Source: Paenibacillus mesophilus (lineage in GTDB: Bacteria; Bacillota; Bacilli; Paenibacillales; NBRC-103111). Taken from it: DNA of 64,000 nt. Below, in pieces: positions 57,523 to 64,000 of the stretch (the first letter of the stretch is position 1; every line of letters begins with the position of its first letter). The position numbers and the translations under genes were made by a program. Location: assembly GCF_005938385.1 (NCBI RefSeq), contig NZ_VCRA01000003.1:62001-126000 (forward strand), read 5' to 3'. A model generated the notes under the pieces. That model saw only the letters and a program-made list of their open reading frames with translations, was not told where the DNA came from and ran no database searches.

Positions 57523-58127
57523 GCATCTCCCCATCGTCGAAACAATTCGTTGTCGATTCCCATGTTATCCATCACTTTGCCGACCATAAAGTCGACGAGC
57601 TCGTCCATCGATAAAGGTCTATGATAATAAGCCGGCATAGCCGGGACGATACTGACGCCCATACGGGAAAGCTTCAGCATATTCTCCAGGTGGATGGCGT
57701 GCAGCGGCGTTTCCCTCGGCACGAGGATCAGCTTGCGGCCTTCCTTCAGCATGACGTCGGCCGCGCGCTCCAATAAATTGCCGGATGCTCCGTGAGCAAT
57801 CCCGGACAGCGTTCCCATGCTGCACGGCACGATTGCCATGCCTGCGGTCCGAAAAGAACCGCTTGCTATACTTGCACCGATATCGCCGATCGGGTAGTAG
57901 CGCGGTTTGAGCGCGAAACGCTCGAATTTGAGCTCAAGCGTCCGCTGACGGTGGGCCGAATCCCAATCAAGCTCTTCGTGCAGCACACGCCAGCCCGCAT
58001 CCGTAATGACAAGATGAACCGGCAAATCGCGCTCGAGCAGCGCCTCGCACAGTCTGACGCCGTATACGGCTCCGCTCGCACCGGTCAAACCGACTACCCA
58101 GCCGGGACGGTTGTTGCTCTCTACCAT
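57519..58127 (-). CDS. ubiX: Flavin prenyltransferase UbiX
   Basis: UbiX prenylates FMN to make prFMN, the cofactor for UbiD-type decarboxylases. The 202-residue protein shows VVGLTGASGAVYGVRLCEAL (FMN phosphate loop), IVPCSMGTLSGIAHGASGNL, and LVPRETPLHAIHLENMLKLS. In futalosine-type menaquinone synthesis a UbiD-like decarboxylase acts late, so its presence between mqnP and mqnA fits. It overlaps mqnP by 7 bases and mqnA by 4. Confidence 0.95.
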   Translation of the reverse strand: MVESNNRPGWVVGLTGASGAVYGVRLCEALLERDLPVHLVITDAGWRVLHEELDWDSAHRQRTLELKFERFALKPRYYPIGDIGASIASGSFRTAGMAIVPCSMGTLSGIAHGASGNLLERAADVMLKEGRKLILVPRETPLHAIHLENMLKLSRMGVSIVPAMPAYYHRPLSMDELVDFMVGKVMDNMGIDNELFRRWGDA

Positions 58128-59005
58128 AAGTAGCGCACCACCAGATCGAGGAATGTGAAAGAAAACACAACCACGCTCAGAACGCCATTCATCGTGAAGA
58201 ACGCTGTGTTCAGCTTGGACAAGTCGTTCGGAGACACGATGTAGTGCTCATAGAACATGATGACGTAGGATACGACCAACCCCGCCAAATACCACCAGCT
58301 CAAGTTGGTCATGAGAAACAAGCACATCAAGCCGACGGCGGTAAAGACATGGAACAAACGGGCCAGCAATAAAGCCCGCGCGATGCCGAATCGGCTCGGA
58401 ATCGAGTGAAGCCCTTCTTTACGGTCGTAATCGGCATCCTGGCATGCGTATATGACATCGAAGCCGGCTGTCCAGAAGGCGACGCTCAAATAAAGCACGA
58501 CCGCAGTCCAATCGATGCTGCCCGTCACGGCTACCCATCCGCCGAGCGGTGCAAGCGCAATCGTCAAACCGAGAATAAGATGACAAGCCCATGTAAATCG
58601 CTTCGTGTAAGAATATATAACGGTCATAAAGACGGCAATCGGCAGAAGCTTCATCGCTAACGGGCTTAAATTCGCCGCCGCCCAGAACAACAGGGCGAAC
58701 GAGATGACGATGAACAGCAGTACTTCGAGCGACGACAACAGCCCTGCCGGAATGGCCCGGTTTGCCGTACGGGGATTTTTTTTGTCTATCGCTTTGTCAA
58801 TCAGCCTGTTAAGCCCCATGGCGGCGCTCCTCGCCCCGACCATCGCTAAGATAATCCACCCGATCTGGGCCCAGGAGGGGAGAGCGTCGAATTGAACGAC
58901 CGATCCGAGCACCGCCCCCATGAACGCGAAAGGCAGCGCGAAAATCGTATGCTCGAATTTGATCATTTCCAAAAAGATTTTGACTTTATTCCACAAAACC
59001 GGCAC
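58121..59005 (-). CDS. mqnP: UbiA-family prenyltransferase, probably MqnP
   Basis: A 294-residue integral membrane prenyltransferase with about eight helices. The first Asp-rich motif is [20 protein letters not shown] and the second is [18 protein letters not shown]. It is the 4-hydroxybenzoate polyprenyltransferase-like form (UbiA) rather than MenA; with mqnA and ubiX adjacent, it most probably attaches the heptaprenyl chain to a 1,4-dihydroxy-6-naphthoate-type acceptor. The substrate is inferred from context only. Confidence 0.9.
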   Translation of the reverse strand: MPVLWNKVKIFLEMIKFEHTIFALPFAFMGAVLGSVVQFDALPSWAQIGWIILAMVGARSAAMGLNRLIDKAIDKKNPRTANRAIPAGLLSSLEVLLFIVISFALLFWAAANLSPLAMKLLPIAVFMTVIYSYTKRFTWACHLILGLTIALAPLGGWVAVTGSIDWTAVVLYLSVAFWTAGFDVIYACQDADYDRKEGLHSIPSRFGIARALLLARLFHVFTAVGLMCLFLMTNLSWWYLAGLVVSYVIMFYEHYIVSPNDLSKLNTAFFTMNGVLSVVVFSFTFLDLVVRYLW

Positions 59006-59723
59006 CCTCCCGTTTCCTCTTTACCCCGATATGAAGTGCGGCGACGCCGCCCGTAAGCGGATATGCGCGAACGTTCTCGAGGCCGATGCGCCGGAAAATG
59101 TCGGCCAGCTGTTTATGGTCCGGAAAATGAACAAGCGACTCCGGGAGCCACTTGTATTGCTCATAACGTTTGGCGACCAGCTTGCCGATCAACGGGAGCA
59201 CGCGTTGAAAATAAAAATAGTAAATCGACTTGAACGGCTGCCACGTCGGCTTCGACAATTCGAGGGAGACGACAAGCCCCCCCGGCTTGACGACCCTCTC
59301 CATTTCGCTCAGCACCTTCTCCAAGTCGGGTACGTTCCGAAGGGCGAAGCCGATAGTGGCATAATCGAAGCTGTTGTCCTCGAACGGCAGCTGCATCGCA
59401 TTCCCGTGAATGAGCGAGATTTGCTTGTCCAAGCCGAGCTTGGCGATTTTCTGTTCTCCGAAATCGAGCATGTTCCGGCTGAAATCGAGTCCTACTACGT
59501 TCCCCGTCGCGCTCGCCTCGGCCAAGCTTACCGTCCAATCGCAAGTTCCGCAGCAGACGTCGAGCGCGGTCGCGCCGGGTTTGACGTCCATATGCCGCAT
59601 CGTAAATTTGCGCCAAGCTTTATGACGGCGGAAGCTGAGCAAGTCGTTCATCAAATCGTACTTCGGGGCGATGTTCTCAAATACCGAGTGCACGAACCGT
59701 TCCTTGTTTGTCTTCATCTCCAT
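58986..59723 (-). CDS. menG: Demethylmenaquinone methyltransferase
   Basis: MenG (UbiE family) makes the final C-methylation to menaquinone with SAM. The 245-residue protein has the family signature [20 protein letters not shown], the SAM site [18 protein letters not shown], and [20 protein letters not shown]. It overlaps mqnP by 20 bases and follows hepS by 12, matching hepS-menG-hepT of B. subtilis with the mqnP-ubiX-mqnA genes inserted. Confidence 0.95.
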   Translation of the reverse strand: MEMKTNKERFVHSVFENIAPKYDLMNDLLSFRRHKAWRKFTMRHMDVKPGATALDVCCGTCDWTVSLAEASATGNVVGLDFSRNMLDFGEQKIAKLGLDKQISLIHGNAMQLPFEDNSFDYATIGFALRNVPDLEKVLSEMERVVKPGGLVVSLELSKPTWQPFKSIYYFYFQRVLPLIGKLVAKRYEQYKWLPESLVHFPDHKQLADIFRRIGLENVRAYPLTGGVAALHIGVKRKREGAGFVE

Positions 59724-59735
59724 ATTCGGTTCACC

Positions 59736-60599
59736 TCACACTTCTTCCAACGCCCGCGTAGCCGTCAGCGCCTTGGCGAACGGATCTCCGATCCGGTTCA
59801 GCTCGTTCACCAGCTTCTCCGAGTCGAACTGCCGGATTTTGTCCGACAGCAGCTTAAACTGAAGCTCGAGCATTTGGAGCAGCGTCGCGCGAACATTGTA
59901 TTTGTGGAAAAGCATCCGCAGCTTGCCGGGATCGGTATCCCCTTGCTGGAGCTGCTTCCTCTCCTCTTTCGTACCGACTTGCAGCAAATGCCAAAAAGCC
60001 CATCCGGATCGAACGTCGTTCCCCTTCTCGAGGCGGTGCAGCTCGTCCAGAAGCACTTCACAGCGCGTATATCCTTGCAGCATATCGTGCCAGCTGTTCG
60101 GCTTCAGCCCTTCCAGCACCCGGGAAAACGTCAAGTACAGCTGCATCTTGATCGTGACCGAAGCTTGAACGTACTCCTCCGCCGTCATTTTCCATTGCCT
60201 CATGCGCAGGTATAAATTCATCTTCAGCTTGTTCACCTCGCATATGGCGAACGCCATATGACGGGTCATCTCCACTTGTCCGGCTTGGGCCAATAGCTGA
60301 TAAAACCGGCTGCTGAAGTAATCCCCCGCAAGCACTTTCAGCTGCCGGGAGCGGGCTTCCTTCTTTTCTTTGCGTTCGTTCGTTTCCGACACGAGGTCAT
60401 GCGTATCGAGACCCATTTGGGCGAGGGACACGACGATGGCGTAAAGCTCGCTATTATCGACAAGATCCGAGCTTTTGCGCAGGAACGCGTACAAAAGCTG
60501 TGAACGAAAATTCGGTAGCTCCGGCAATTCCGTATGATCCCGGATCATATCATATTCAGTGTAAGGTTTCGTCGCATCCGCAACCGAGTAACTGTTCAT
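59736..60599 (-). CDS. hepS: Heptaprenyl diphosphate synthase component I
   Basis: HepS is the non-catalytic helical subunit that sets chain length with HepT. The 287-residue protein has helical segments characteristic of the HEPPP_synt_1 family, including YFSSRFYQLLAQAGQVEMTR and AICEVNKLKMNLYLRMRQWK. The ATG at 60599 has CGGAGG upstream; 18 earlier codons are open but unsupported. First gene of the menaquinone operon, with an extended -10 promoter just upstream. Confidence 0.9.
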   Translation of the reverse strand: MNSYSVADATKPYTEYDMIRDHTELPELPNFRSQLLYAFLRKSSDLVDNSELYAIVVSLAQMGLDTHDLVSETNERKEKKEARSRQLKVLAGDYFSSRFYQLLAQAGQVEMTRHMAFAICEVNKLKMNLYLRMRQWKMTAEEYVQASVTIKMQLYLTFSRVLEGLKPNSWHDMLQGYTRCEVLLDELHRLEKGNDVRSGWAFWHLLQVGTKEERKQLQQGDTDPGKLRMLFHKYNVRATLLQMLELQFKLLSDKIRQFDSEKLVNELNRIGDPFAKALTATRALEEV

Positions 60600-60656
60600 A
60601 CATGCCTCCGTGCCGCCGACAAGCGTCAATATTGCGTTCTTCCGTGCATCCAAATC

Positions 60657-60687
60657 ATTATATCACAACAGCAAGCGCAGCGCACAA
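60657..60687 (-). promoter_or_regulatory. hepS-menG-mqnP-ubiX-mqnA-hepT operon promoter
   Basis: TGATATAAT (extended -10; TATAAT at 60657-60662) on the minus strand with a TTGTGC-like -35 at a 19-bp spacing, about 60 bp ahead of hepS. Confidence 0.6.
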
Positions 60688-60701
60688 TCTATTGTACATC
60701 T

Positions 60702-61244
60702 TCAGCGGCGATGCCGGTCAAGCCACTTATGCGTGTAAGTGAGGCTAAAATGTGAACTTAAAAACTGTTCTTTCGTTTCTTTCGTCTGCATTTCCGTTTG
60801 CTTGGAGGCTCCGGCGCTAAGGTCTGACCGTTTCGCATCCATCGCCAGCAGCAATTGGGGGTTTTCGCTGCCGGTTGTCGAATATTCCATTACCCGGATC
60901 AGCAGCTGCTTTACGTTTTTCGTACCCGCGAAGCCGAGACGGGCCAGCTCGTACAGATCGTCGTAAATCGGATCGGAATTCGTTTCGTTCGGCTTCGATT
61001 TCAAATCGACCGATAATATCGTATCATTCCATTCGACATGCGAAATATCCAGATGAAGCGGATACCGGACAAACAGATCGACGAGATTGCGGTCGGTAAG
61101 TGAAAGGGCATAATCGGCGCGGAATACGGGAGCGTCCGTACCGCCTATCTGCACGGTGCGGTCCAGCTTCGGCACTAGCGACAGCATTGCGGCGAATCCG
61201 ATGGAAACAAGCAAGGCGATCGACGCCCTTTGGTACGATTTCAC
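60702..61244 (-). CDS. Membrane-anchored protein of unknown function
   Basis: A 180-residue protein with a single N-terminal hydrophobic segment (ASIALLVSIGFAAMLSLVP, residues about 7-25) and an extracytoplasmic alpha/beta part (HLDISHVEWNDTILSVDLKS, then LYELARLGFAGTKNVKQLLI). No recognised domain or lipobox is seen. It lies between mtrB and hepS on the same strand. The C-terminal tail is rich in Lys, Thr and His. GGGAGGGAACTGTC upstream of the ATG supports translation. Confidence 0.72.
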   Translation of the reverse strand: MKSYQRASIALLVSIGFAAMLSLVPKLDRTVQIGGTDAPVFRADYALSLTDRNLVDLFVRYPLHLDISHVEWNDTILSVDLKSKPNETNSDPIYDDLYELARLGFAGTKNVKQLLIRVMEYSTTGSENPQLLLAMDAKRSDLSAGASKQTEMQTKETKEQFLSSHFSLTYTHKWLDRHRR

Positions 61245-61285
61245 GACAGTTCCCTCCCGATACGGCTCTTATCTACATTGTACAT

Positions 61286-61313
61286 AATAAAAAGGCAGGC
61301 TATGCCTGCCTTT
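61286..61313 (-). terminator. Terminator after mtrB
   Basis: AAAGGCAGGC/GCCTGCCTTT stem with a 3-nt loop followed by TTTTATTATG on the minus strand. About 65 bp past the mtrB stop. Confidence 0.88.
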
Positions 61314-61378
61314 CGCACGTTTTCGGGGGAAGGAACCGTCATCTCAAGGCCGATACGTTATCTGCGACAGCTTCCAAA

Positions 61379-61606
61379 TTACTCCTCGGTATTCACCGTG
61401 CCGAACCGGGTCATTACGATCGCTTTGCCGCGGATTTTGACCGCCGAAGTATGCTCTGTAAACTGCGCGATCATAATTTCCCCTTTGTCCAGCTTCTCCG
61501 TATGGTGAAACCTCGTATCGTGTCCGCGCGTCAGTCCGATAACGTGAACGCCGTTTTCCTTTGCCTTTATCACAAAATAGTCGCCTTGCACCGTCTCATT
61601 GCTCAT
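61379..61606 (-). CDS. mtrB: trp RNA-binding attenuation protein (TRAP)
   Basis: TRAP forms an 11-mer ring that, when loaded with tryptophan, wraps GAG/UAG repeats in target RNAs and promotes termination. The 75-residue protein has [20 protein letters not shown] followed by [20 protein letters not shown] and RGKAIV, nearly the B. subtilis sequence including the Lys, Lys, Arg RNA-contact residues and the Thr/His residues of the Trp pocket. The start at 61606 gives the exact family length; ATGs at 61618 and 61654 are alternatives. Its target site is seen in the trp leader at 43985-44063. The usual neighbour mtrA (folE) is absent here. Confidence 0.96.
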   Translation of the reverse strand: MSNETVQGDYFVIKAKENGVHVIGLTRGHDTRFHHTEKLDKGEIMIAQFTEHTSAVKIRGKAIVMTRFGTVNTEE

Positions 61607-61699
61607 GTAAAGGTTCATCCTCTCTCTTCTCGACTCGGCTGTATTCCATTCCATCCTATCATGCGAAAATAGGTGCCGTTTGTCAAACGGTTATGCGTG

Positions 61700-61756
61700 A
61701 ATAAAGGCCACTCCTGCCGTGTATGTAGAATACGCCGGAAGCAGTGGCCCTTATTG
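61700..61756 (-). terminator. Long imperfect hairpin downstream of tRNA-Pro
   Basis: ATAAGGGCCACT and AGTGGCCTTTAT arms, continued by partly paired CCGGCG/CCG segments, form a long hairpin on the minus strand. It is not followed by a clean T run. Likely end of the tRNA transcript. Confidence 0.5.
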
Positions 61757-61791
61757 CGGGTAAATAATCTGATGCGAAAACTGCAAAATGA

Positions 61792-61865
61792 TCGGAGTAA
61801 CACGATTTGAACGTGCGACCTCACCCACCCCAAGGGTGCGCGCTACCAGGCTGCGCTATACCCCG
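61792..61865 (-). tRNA. tRNA-Pro (anticodon UGG)
   Basis: The minus strand folds as a cloverleaf: acceptor CGGGGTA/TACTCCG, D-arm with AGCGCAGCCTGGTAGCGC, anticodon arm CACCC-TTGGGG-TGGGT with loop CTTGGGG (anticodon TGG), T-arm GTTCAAATC. The 74-nt gene does not encode the 3' CCA. It stands alone, not in an rRNA or tRNA cluster. Confidence 0.93.
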
Positions 61866-61927
61866 ACGATAAAAACGAATAGCTAAAGCTAATCCAATAC
61901 TACCAAAGTTATATATTGCTAAATGAC

Positions 61928-61956
61928 ATTATAAAATGTTTGACGGCAATTGTAAA
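61928..61956 (-). promoter_or_regulatory. tRNA-Pro promoter
   Basis: TTTACA (61951-61956), 17-bp spacer, TATAAT (61928-61933) on the minus strand, about 60 bp ahead of the tRNA. The IS element begins 18 bp upstream of the -35 box. Confidence 0.75.
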
Positions 61957-61974
61957 GTATTTGTTAGTTATTTA

Positions 61975-63488
61975 CTCAAGTTTCGCAGCTTAATTTTGGC
62001 ATCAAAGCCTTGATATAACTCGGCAAACTTGAAATCCATTGCTGTACTTGACTTAAAATGGCAGACTTCTCCCGTTTGTTCTTCGTTTGGGAGAGCTCAA
62101 GGAAGAAAGAGAAGATTTGCTGCAAAGCAGCTTTCAGGTCGAGGTCTCGGACTTCGTCGGAAAACTGAAAAAATAACCCGCCTAGTGAACGTTGATCTTG
62201 ATGTTCACGTCGTTCCCACTCCATTAAAAGATAGCGAGTGAAGACAATCGTCGTATGGCTGATCAGCATATCAAAAGAACGGCCTTGGAACTCGGTTCCC
62301 AGCTTCAAATAAGACTTTGTGAATTTGAAGAAGGTTTCGATGTTCCATCGTATCCCGTAAATGCGGACAACTTCAGCATCCGTCAGTTCTACATCCGTGC
62401 TCAGTATGGCAAGCCATTCCCTACGGCTATTGCGATTTTGAACGAAAACTAATTTGATCGGCAATCCACAATCCGTCCGTACAAGGATCGAACCGAGCAG
62501 TTCTTTTTTGGTGGACCGAGGTAGTCCTGCGTGCAGTTCTTTTAGCGACATTCGTTTGTTGCCAACCTGGTAACGCTGTTTCATATCTTTGATCATACCG
62601 ATCACATGTAAGCCTTTCGACATCAGGCTACGTAGCAACGGGGCTTGGGTGAACCAGCTATCCATCAAAACAAAATCCGCCGCAAATCCAAGCTGAAGAG
62701 CACGATCCAAGAGCGCTACGACGGCATCCGGCTTGCGAGAAAAAGCTTCCATACGCCGTTTGTATCCTTGCGTACGTTTGGATAGACGCTCCTTCATTTC
62801 GCAGAAACGATTCGTTAGTTTGGCGGAACTAAGCATAACAAAATCGATGGGTGCAAAGCTGAATCCGTCCGACCATCCAAGCGTCAGCATGTTGTACCCT
62901 CTCACGAAACGCCCCGTCGTATGGTCATGAACGCGTGCCAATAATTCTGCCTTTTTACAACGGTTTCGTTTCAGGACGGAGTCGTCCACAATAAAGGCAC
63001 GAATGCGAGTGGCAGAGGTAAGCGACTCAAAGTGCTGGACGATCTTCAAGCTTAGCATCTGGAAGAACCGACGCCATGCAAACCCGGGATGATTCAGGAA
63101 ACGGTAAACAACATCTTTTCCGGGCAGTGATGAACGGTGACTGCTTTCGAGCAAGCGAGACCAACTACGCTGCTGAAAAACTAACGTGAAGATGAGCTGG
63201 AAAACAGCAAGTGCCGGAAGGCCAAACGATTTTCGAATACCCGCTTGGCGGAGTAAATTGCCCAACTTCAAAGTAGCAAACATGCTTGAAAAGCGTTCCT
63301 CACACTTTTCAGACAGGGAGATGTGGTGTAATATAAAGGTTACGCACCTTTCTTGTTTGGAATGGTAATCTCGACAATTCCCATTTTACCAAACATAAAA
63401 GGTGTTTTTCTGTCAAGTTTGCTAGTTTTATGCCGAAATGTCAGTATCCTCAACACCTAAACGCGTTTTTCAAGCTGCGAAACTTGAG
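61975..63488 (-). mobile_element. Complete IS4-family insertion sequence with target duplication
   Basis: Terminal inverted repeats CTCAAGTTTCGCAGCTT (61975-61991) and its complement (63472-63488) bound a 1514-bp element with one intact transposase. The 7-bp sequence TTATTTA flanks it directly on both sides (61968-61974 and 63489-63495), so the insertion is recent enough to keep its target duplication. Confidence 0.93.
61976..63283 (-). CDS. IS4-family transposase (DDE)
   Basis: The 435-residue transposase has the IS4-type DDE triad: AFIVDDSVLKR (first Asp), FVLMDSWFTQ (second Asp) and the YREK signature in YGIRWNIETFFKFTKSYLKL with the catalytic Glu. The N-terminal FLNHPGFAWRRFF region is typical of the group that uses a short helical DNA-binding domain. 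The stop codon lies inside the terminal inverted repeat. No frameshift or internal stop is seen, so the enzyme is likely active. Confidence 0.95.
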   Translation of the reverse strand: MFATLKLGNLLRQAGIRKSFGLPALAVFQLIFTLVFQQRSWSRLLESSHRSSLPGKDVVYRFLNHPGFAWRRFFQMLSLKIVQHFESLTSATRIRAFIVDDSVLKRNRCKKAELLARVHDHTTGRFVRGYNMLTLGWSDGFSFAPIDFVMLSSAKLTNRFCEMKERLSKRTQGYKRRMEAFSRKPDAVVALLDRALQLGFAADFVLMDSWFTQAPLLRSLMSKGLHVIGMIKDMKQRYQVGNKRMSLKELHAGLPRSTKKELLGSILVRTDCGLPIKLVFVQNRNSRREWLAILSTDVELTDAEVVRIYGIRWNIETFFKFTKSYLKLGTEFQGRSFDMLISHTTIVFTRYLLMEWERREHQDQRSLGGLFFQFSDEVRDLDLKAALQQIFSFFLELSQTKNKREKSAILSQVQQWISSLPSYIKALMPKLSCET

Positions 63489-63548
63489 TTATTTATTGGG
63501 TTGGAATTAAGAAACAAATTCCGACTTCCATTGCACGATCGAACAAAG

Positions 63549-63578
63549 GAAAAAATCCGCCCGAAAAAGGACGGATTT
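63549..63578 (-). terminator. Terminator after the stalk-domain gene
   Basis: AATCCGTCC/GGGCGGATT stem with a short loop then TTTTTTCC on the minus strand, just past the stop of the partial gene at the right edge. Confidence 0.8.
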
Positions 63579-63584
63579 CGGTAC

Positions 63585-64000
63585 TTACTCTTTATTCTTA
63601 ATAATAACTGAGCGAGAATAGTTATCCCACTGGACGTCTGCTCCAAGCGCTTCGCTTACAAATCGAACCGGAACCATTGTTTTTTCATTAATTAGCTGTG
63701 CAGGTACATCAAGCGTAACTTTTTTGCCATTAACCAAGGCTTCATTAGAATTTATCGTCAGGGAAATATTGATATCGTCTTTTGTTGCCGTTACTGTTTG
63801 GGTCGCCCCGTCCCATTCCACCTTGGCCCCGAGTGCTTCAAATATAGCTCGTAACGGGACCATCGTTCTACCGTCGACGTTAACAGGAGACTGATCATAT
63901 TTCTGTAATTGGTCATCCACTAATACGATGATATCTTGTGTTTCATTGTAAGTTGTAAATTTGGGATTTGAAGTTGCTTTGCTGCCTGTCTTGGGGTCTA
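63585..64000 (-). CDS. Stalk-domain (copper amine oxidase N-terminal-like) protein, C-terminal part
   Basis: The reading frame continues past the right edge without a start, so only the last 138 residues are visible. They contain two copies of the stalk repeat: GRTMVPLRAIFEALGAKVEW with DGATQTVTA, and EKTMVPVRFVSEALGADVQW with DNYSRSVII. This domain is common in secreted and surface proteins of Paenibacillaceae and mediates extracellular or cell-wall interactions; the catalytic or main part is off the window. A GTG at 63920 could be mistaken for the start, but upstream codons fit the same protein (TYNETQDIIVLVDDQ). Confidence 0.85.
   Translation of the reverse strand, partial: DPKTGSKATSNPKFTTYNETQDIIVLVDDQLQKYDQSPVNVDGRTMVPLRAIFEALGAKVEWDGATQTVTATKDDINISLTINSNEALVNGKKVTLDVPAQLINEKTMVPVRFVSEALGADVQWDNYSRSVIIKNKE

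Overview
The window looks like a chromosomal stretch of a moderately GC-rich Gram-positive spore former of the Paenibacillaceae (Paenibacillus/Cohnella type). Reasons: bacillithiol genes (bshA, bshB1), sporulation protein YpjB, a TRAP-regulated trp operon, heptaprenyl (MK-7) menaquinone genes and strong AGGAGG ribosome binding sites. Gene order follows the Bacillus subtilis dinG-panDCB-birA-cca-bshA-bshB1-mgsA-dapB-ypjDCBA-qcrCBA-ypiF...tyrA-hisC-trp-aroHBC-cheR-ndk-hepT-menG-hepS-mtrB backbone. This assignment is from remembered synteny and protein families, not from a database search. Nearly every gene is on the minus strand.

Layout. 1-6.7 kb: dinG (C-terminus off the left edge), a TPR gene, panD-panC-panB behind a structured leader with an intrinsic terminator, then birA. 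6.7-12.3 kb: cca, bshA, bshB1, mgsA, dapB, a TPR gene and a MazG-like pyrophosphohydrolase. 12.5-20.3 kb: yitT-type gene (+ strand), ypjB, ypjA, qcrC-qcrB-qcrA, a DUF2487 gene, an IDEAL-domain gene, a gamma-carbonic-anhydrase-like gene and an unrecognised 380-residue protein. 20.4-25.1 kb: histidine phosphatase, anti-sigma/ECF sigma pair, a candidate small RNA, tyrA and hisC.

25.2-35.2 kb is an accessory island between hisC and trpA. It has a GntR DNA-binding domain fused to a solute-binding-protein-like domain, three large paralogous beta-helix proteins (two with twin-arginine signals and an almost identical 1.76 kb core) and a secreted repeat protein. Two transcription units carry the same direct-repeat element just downstream of strong promoters. 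35.4-37.5 kb holds an azoreductase, a 201-bp MITE-like palindrome and an ECF41/SigJ-type sigma gene.

37.5-47.2 kb is the aromatic block trpEDCFBA-aroH-aroB-aroC. Its trp leader carries a textbook array of GAG/UAG triplets for TRAP; the gene for TRAP itself (mtrB) is at 61.4 kb. 47.2-53.5 kb is a second island: a PhyH-type dioxygenase, a LacI regulator with two identical 16-bp palindromic operators, and three orphan solute-binding lipoproteins without permeases. 53.6-61.7 kb: a 52-residue putative DNA-binding protein, cheR, ndk, the menaquinone operon hepS-menG-mqnP-ubiX-mqnA-hepT, a membrane-anchored unknown and mtrB. 61.8-64 kb: tRNA-Pro(UGG), an intact IS4-family element with 7-bp target duplication, and the C-terminus of a stalk-domain protein running off the right edge.

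The least explained parts are the GntR-SBP/beta-helix island with its shared promoter element, the C/U-rich candidate sRNA between the tyrA and sigma genes, and several palindromic or dispersed repeats.
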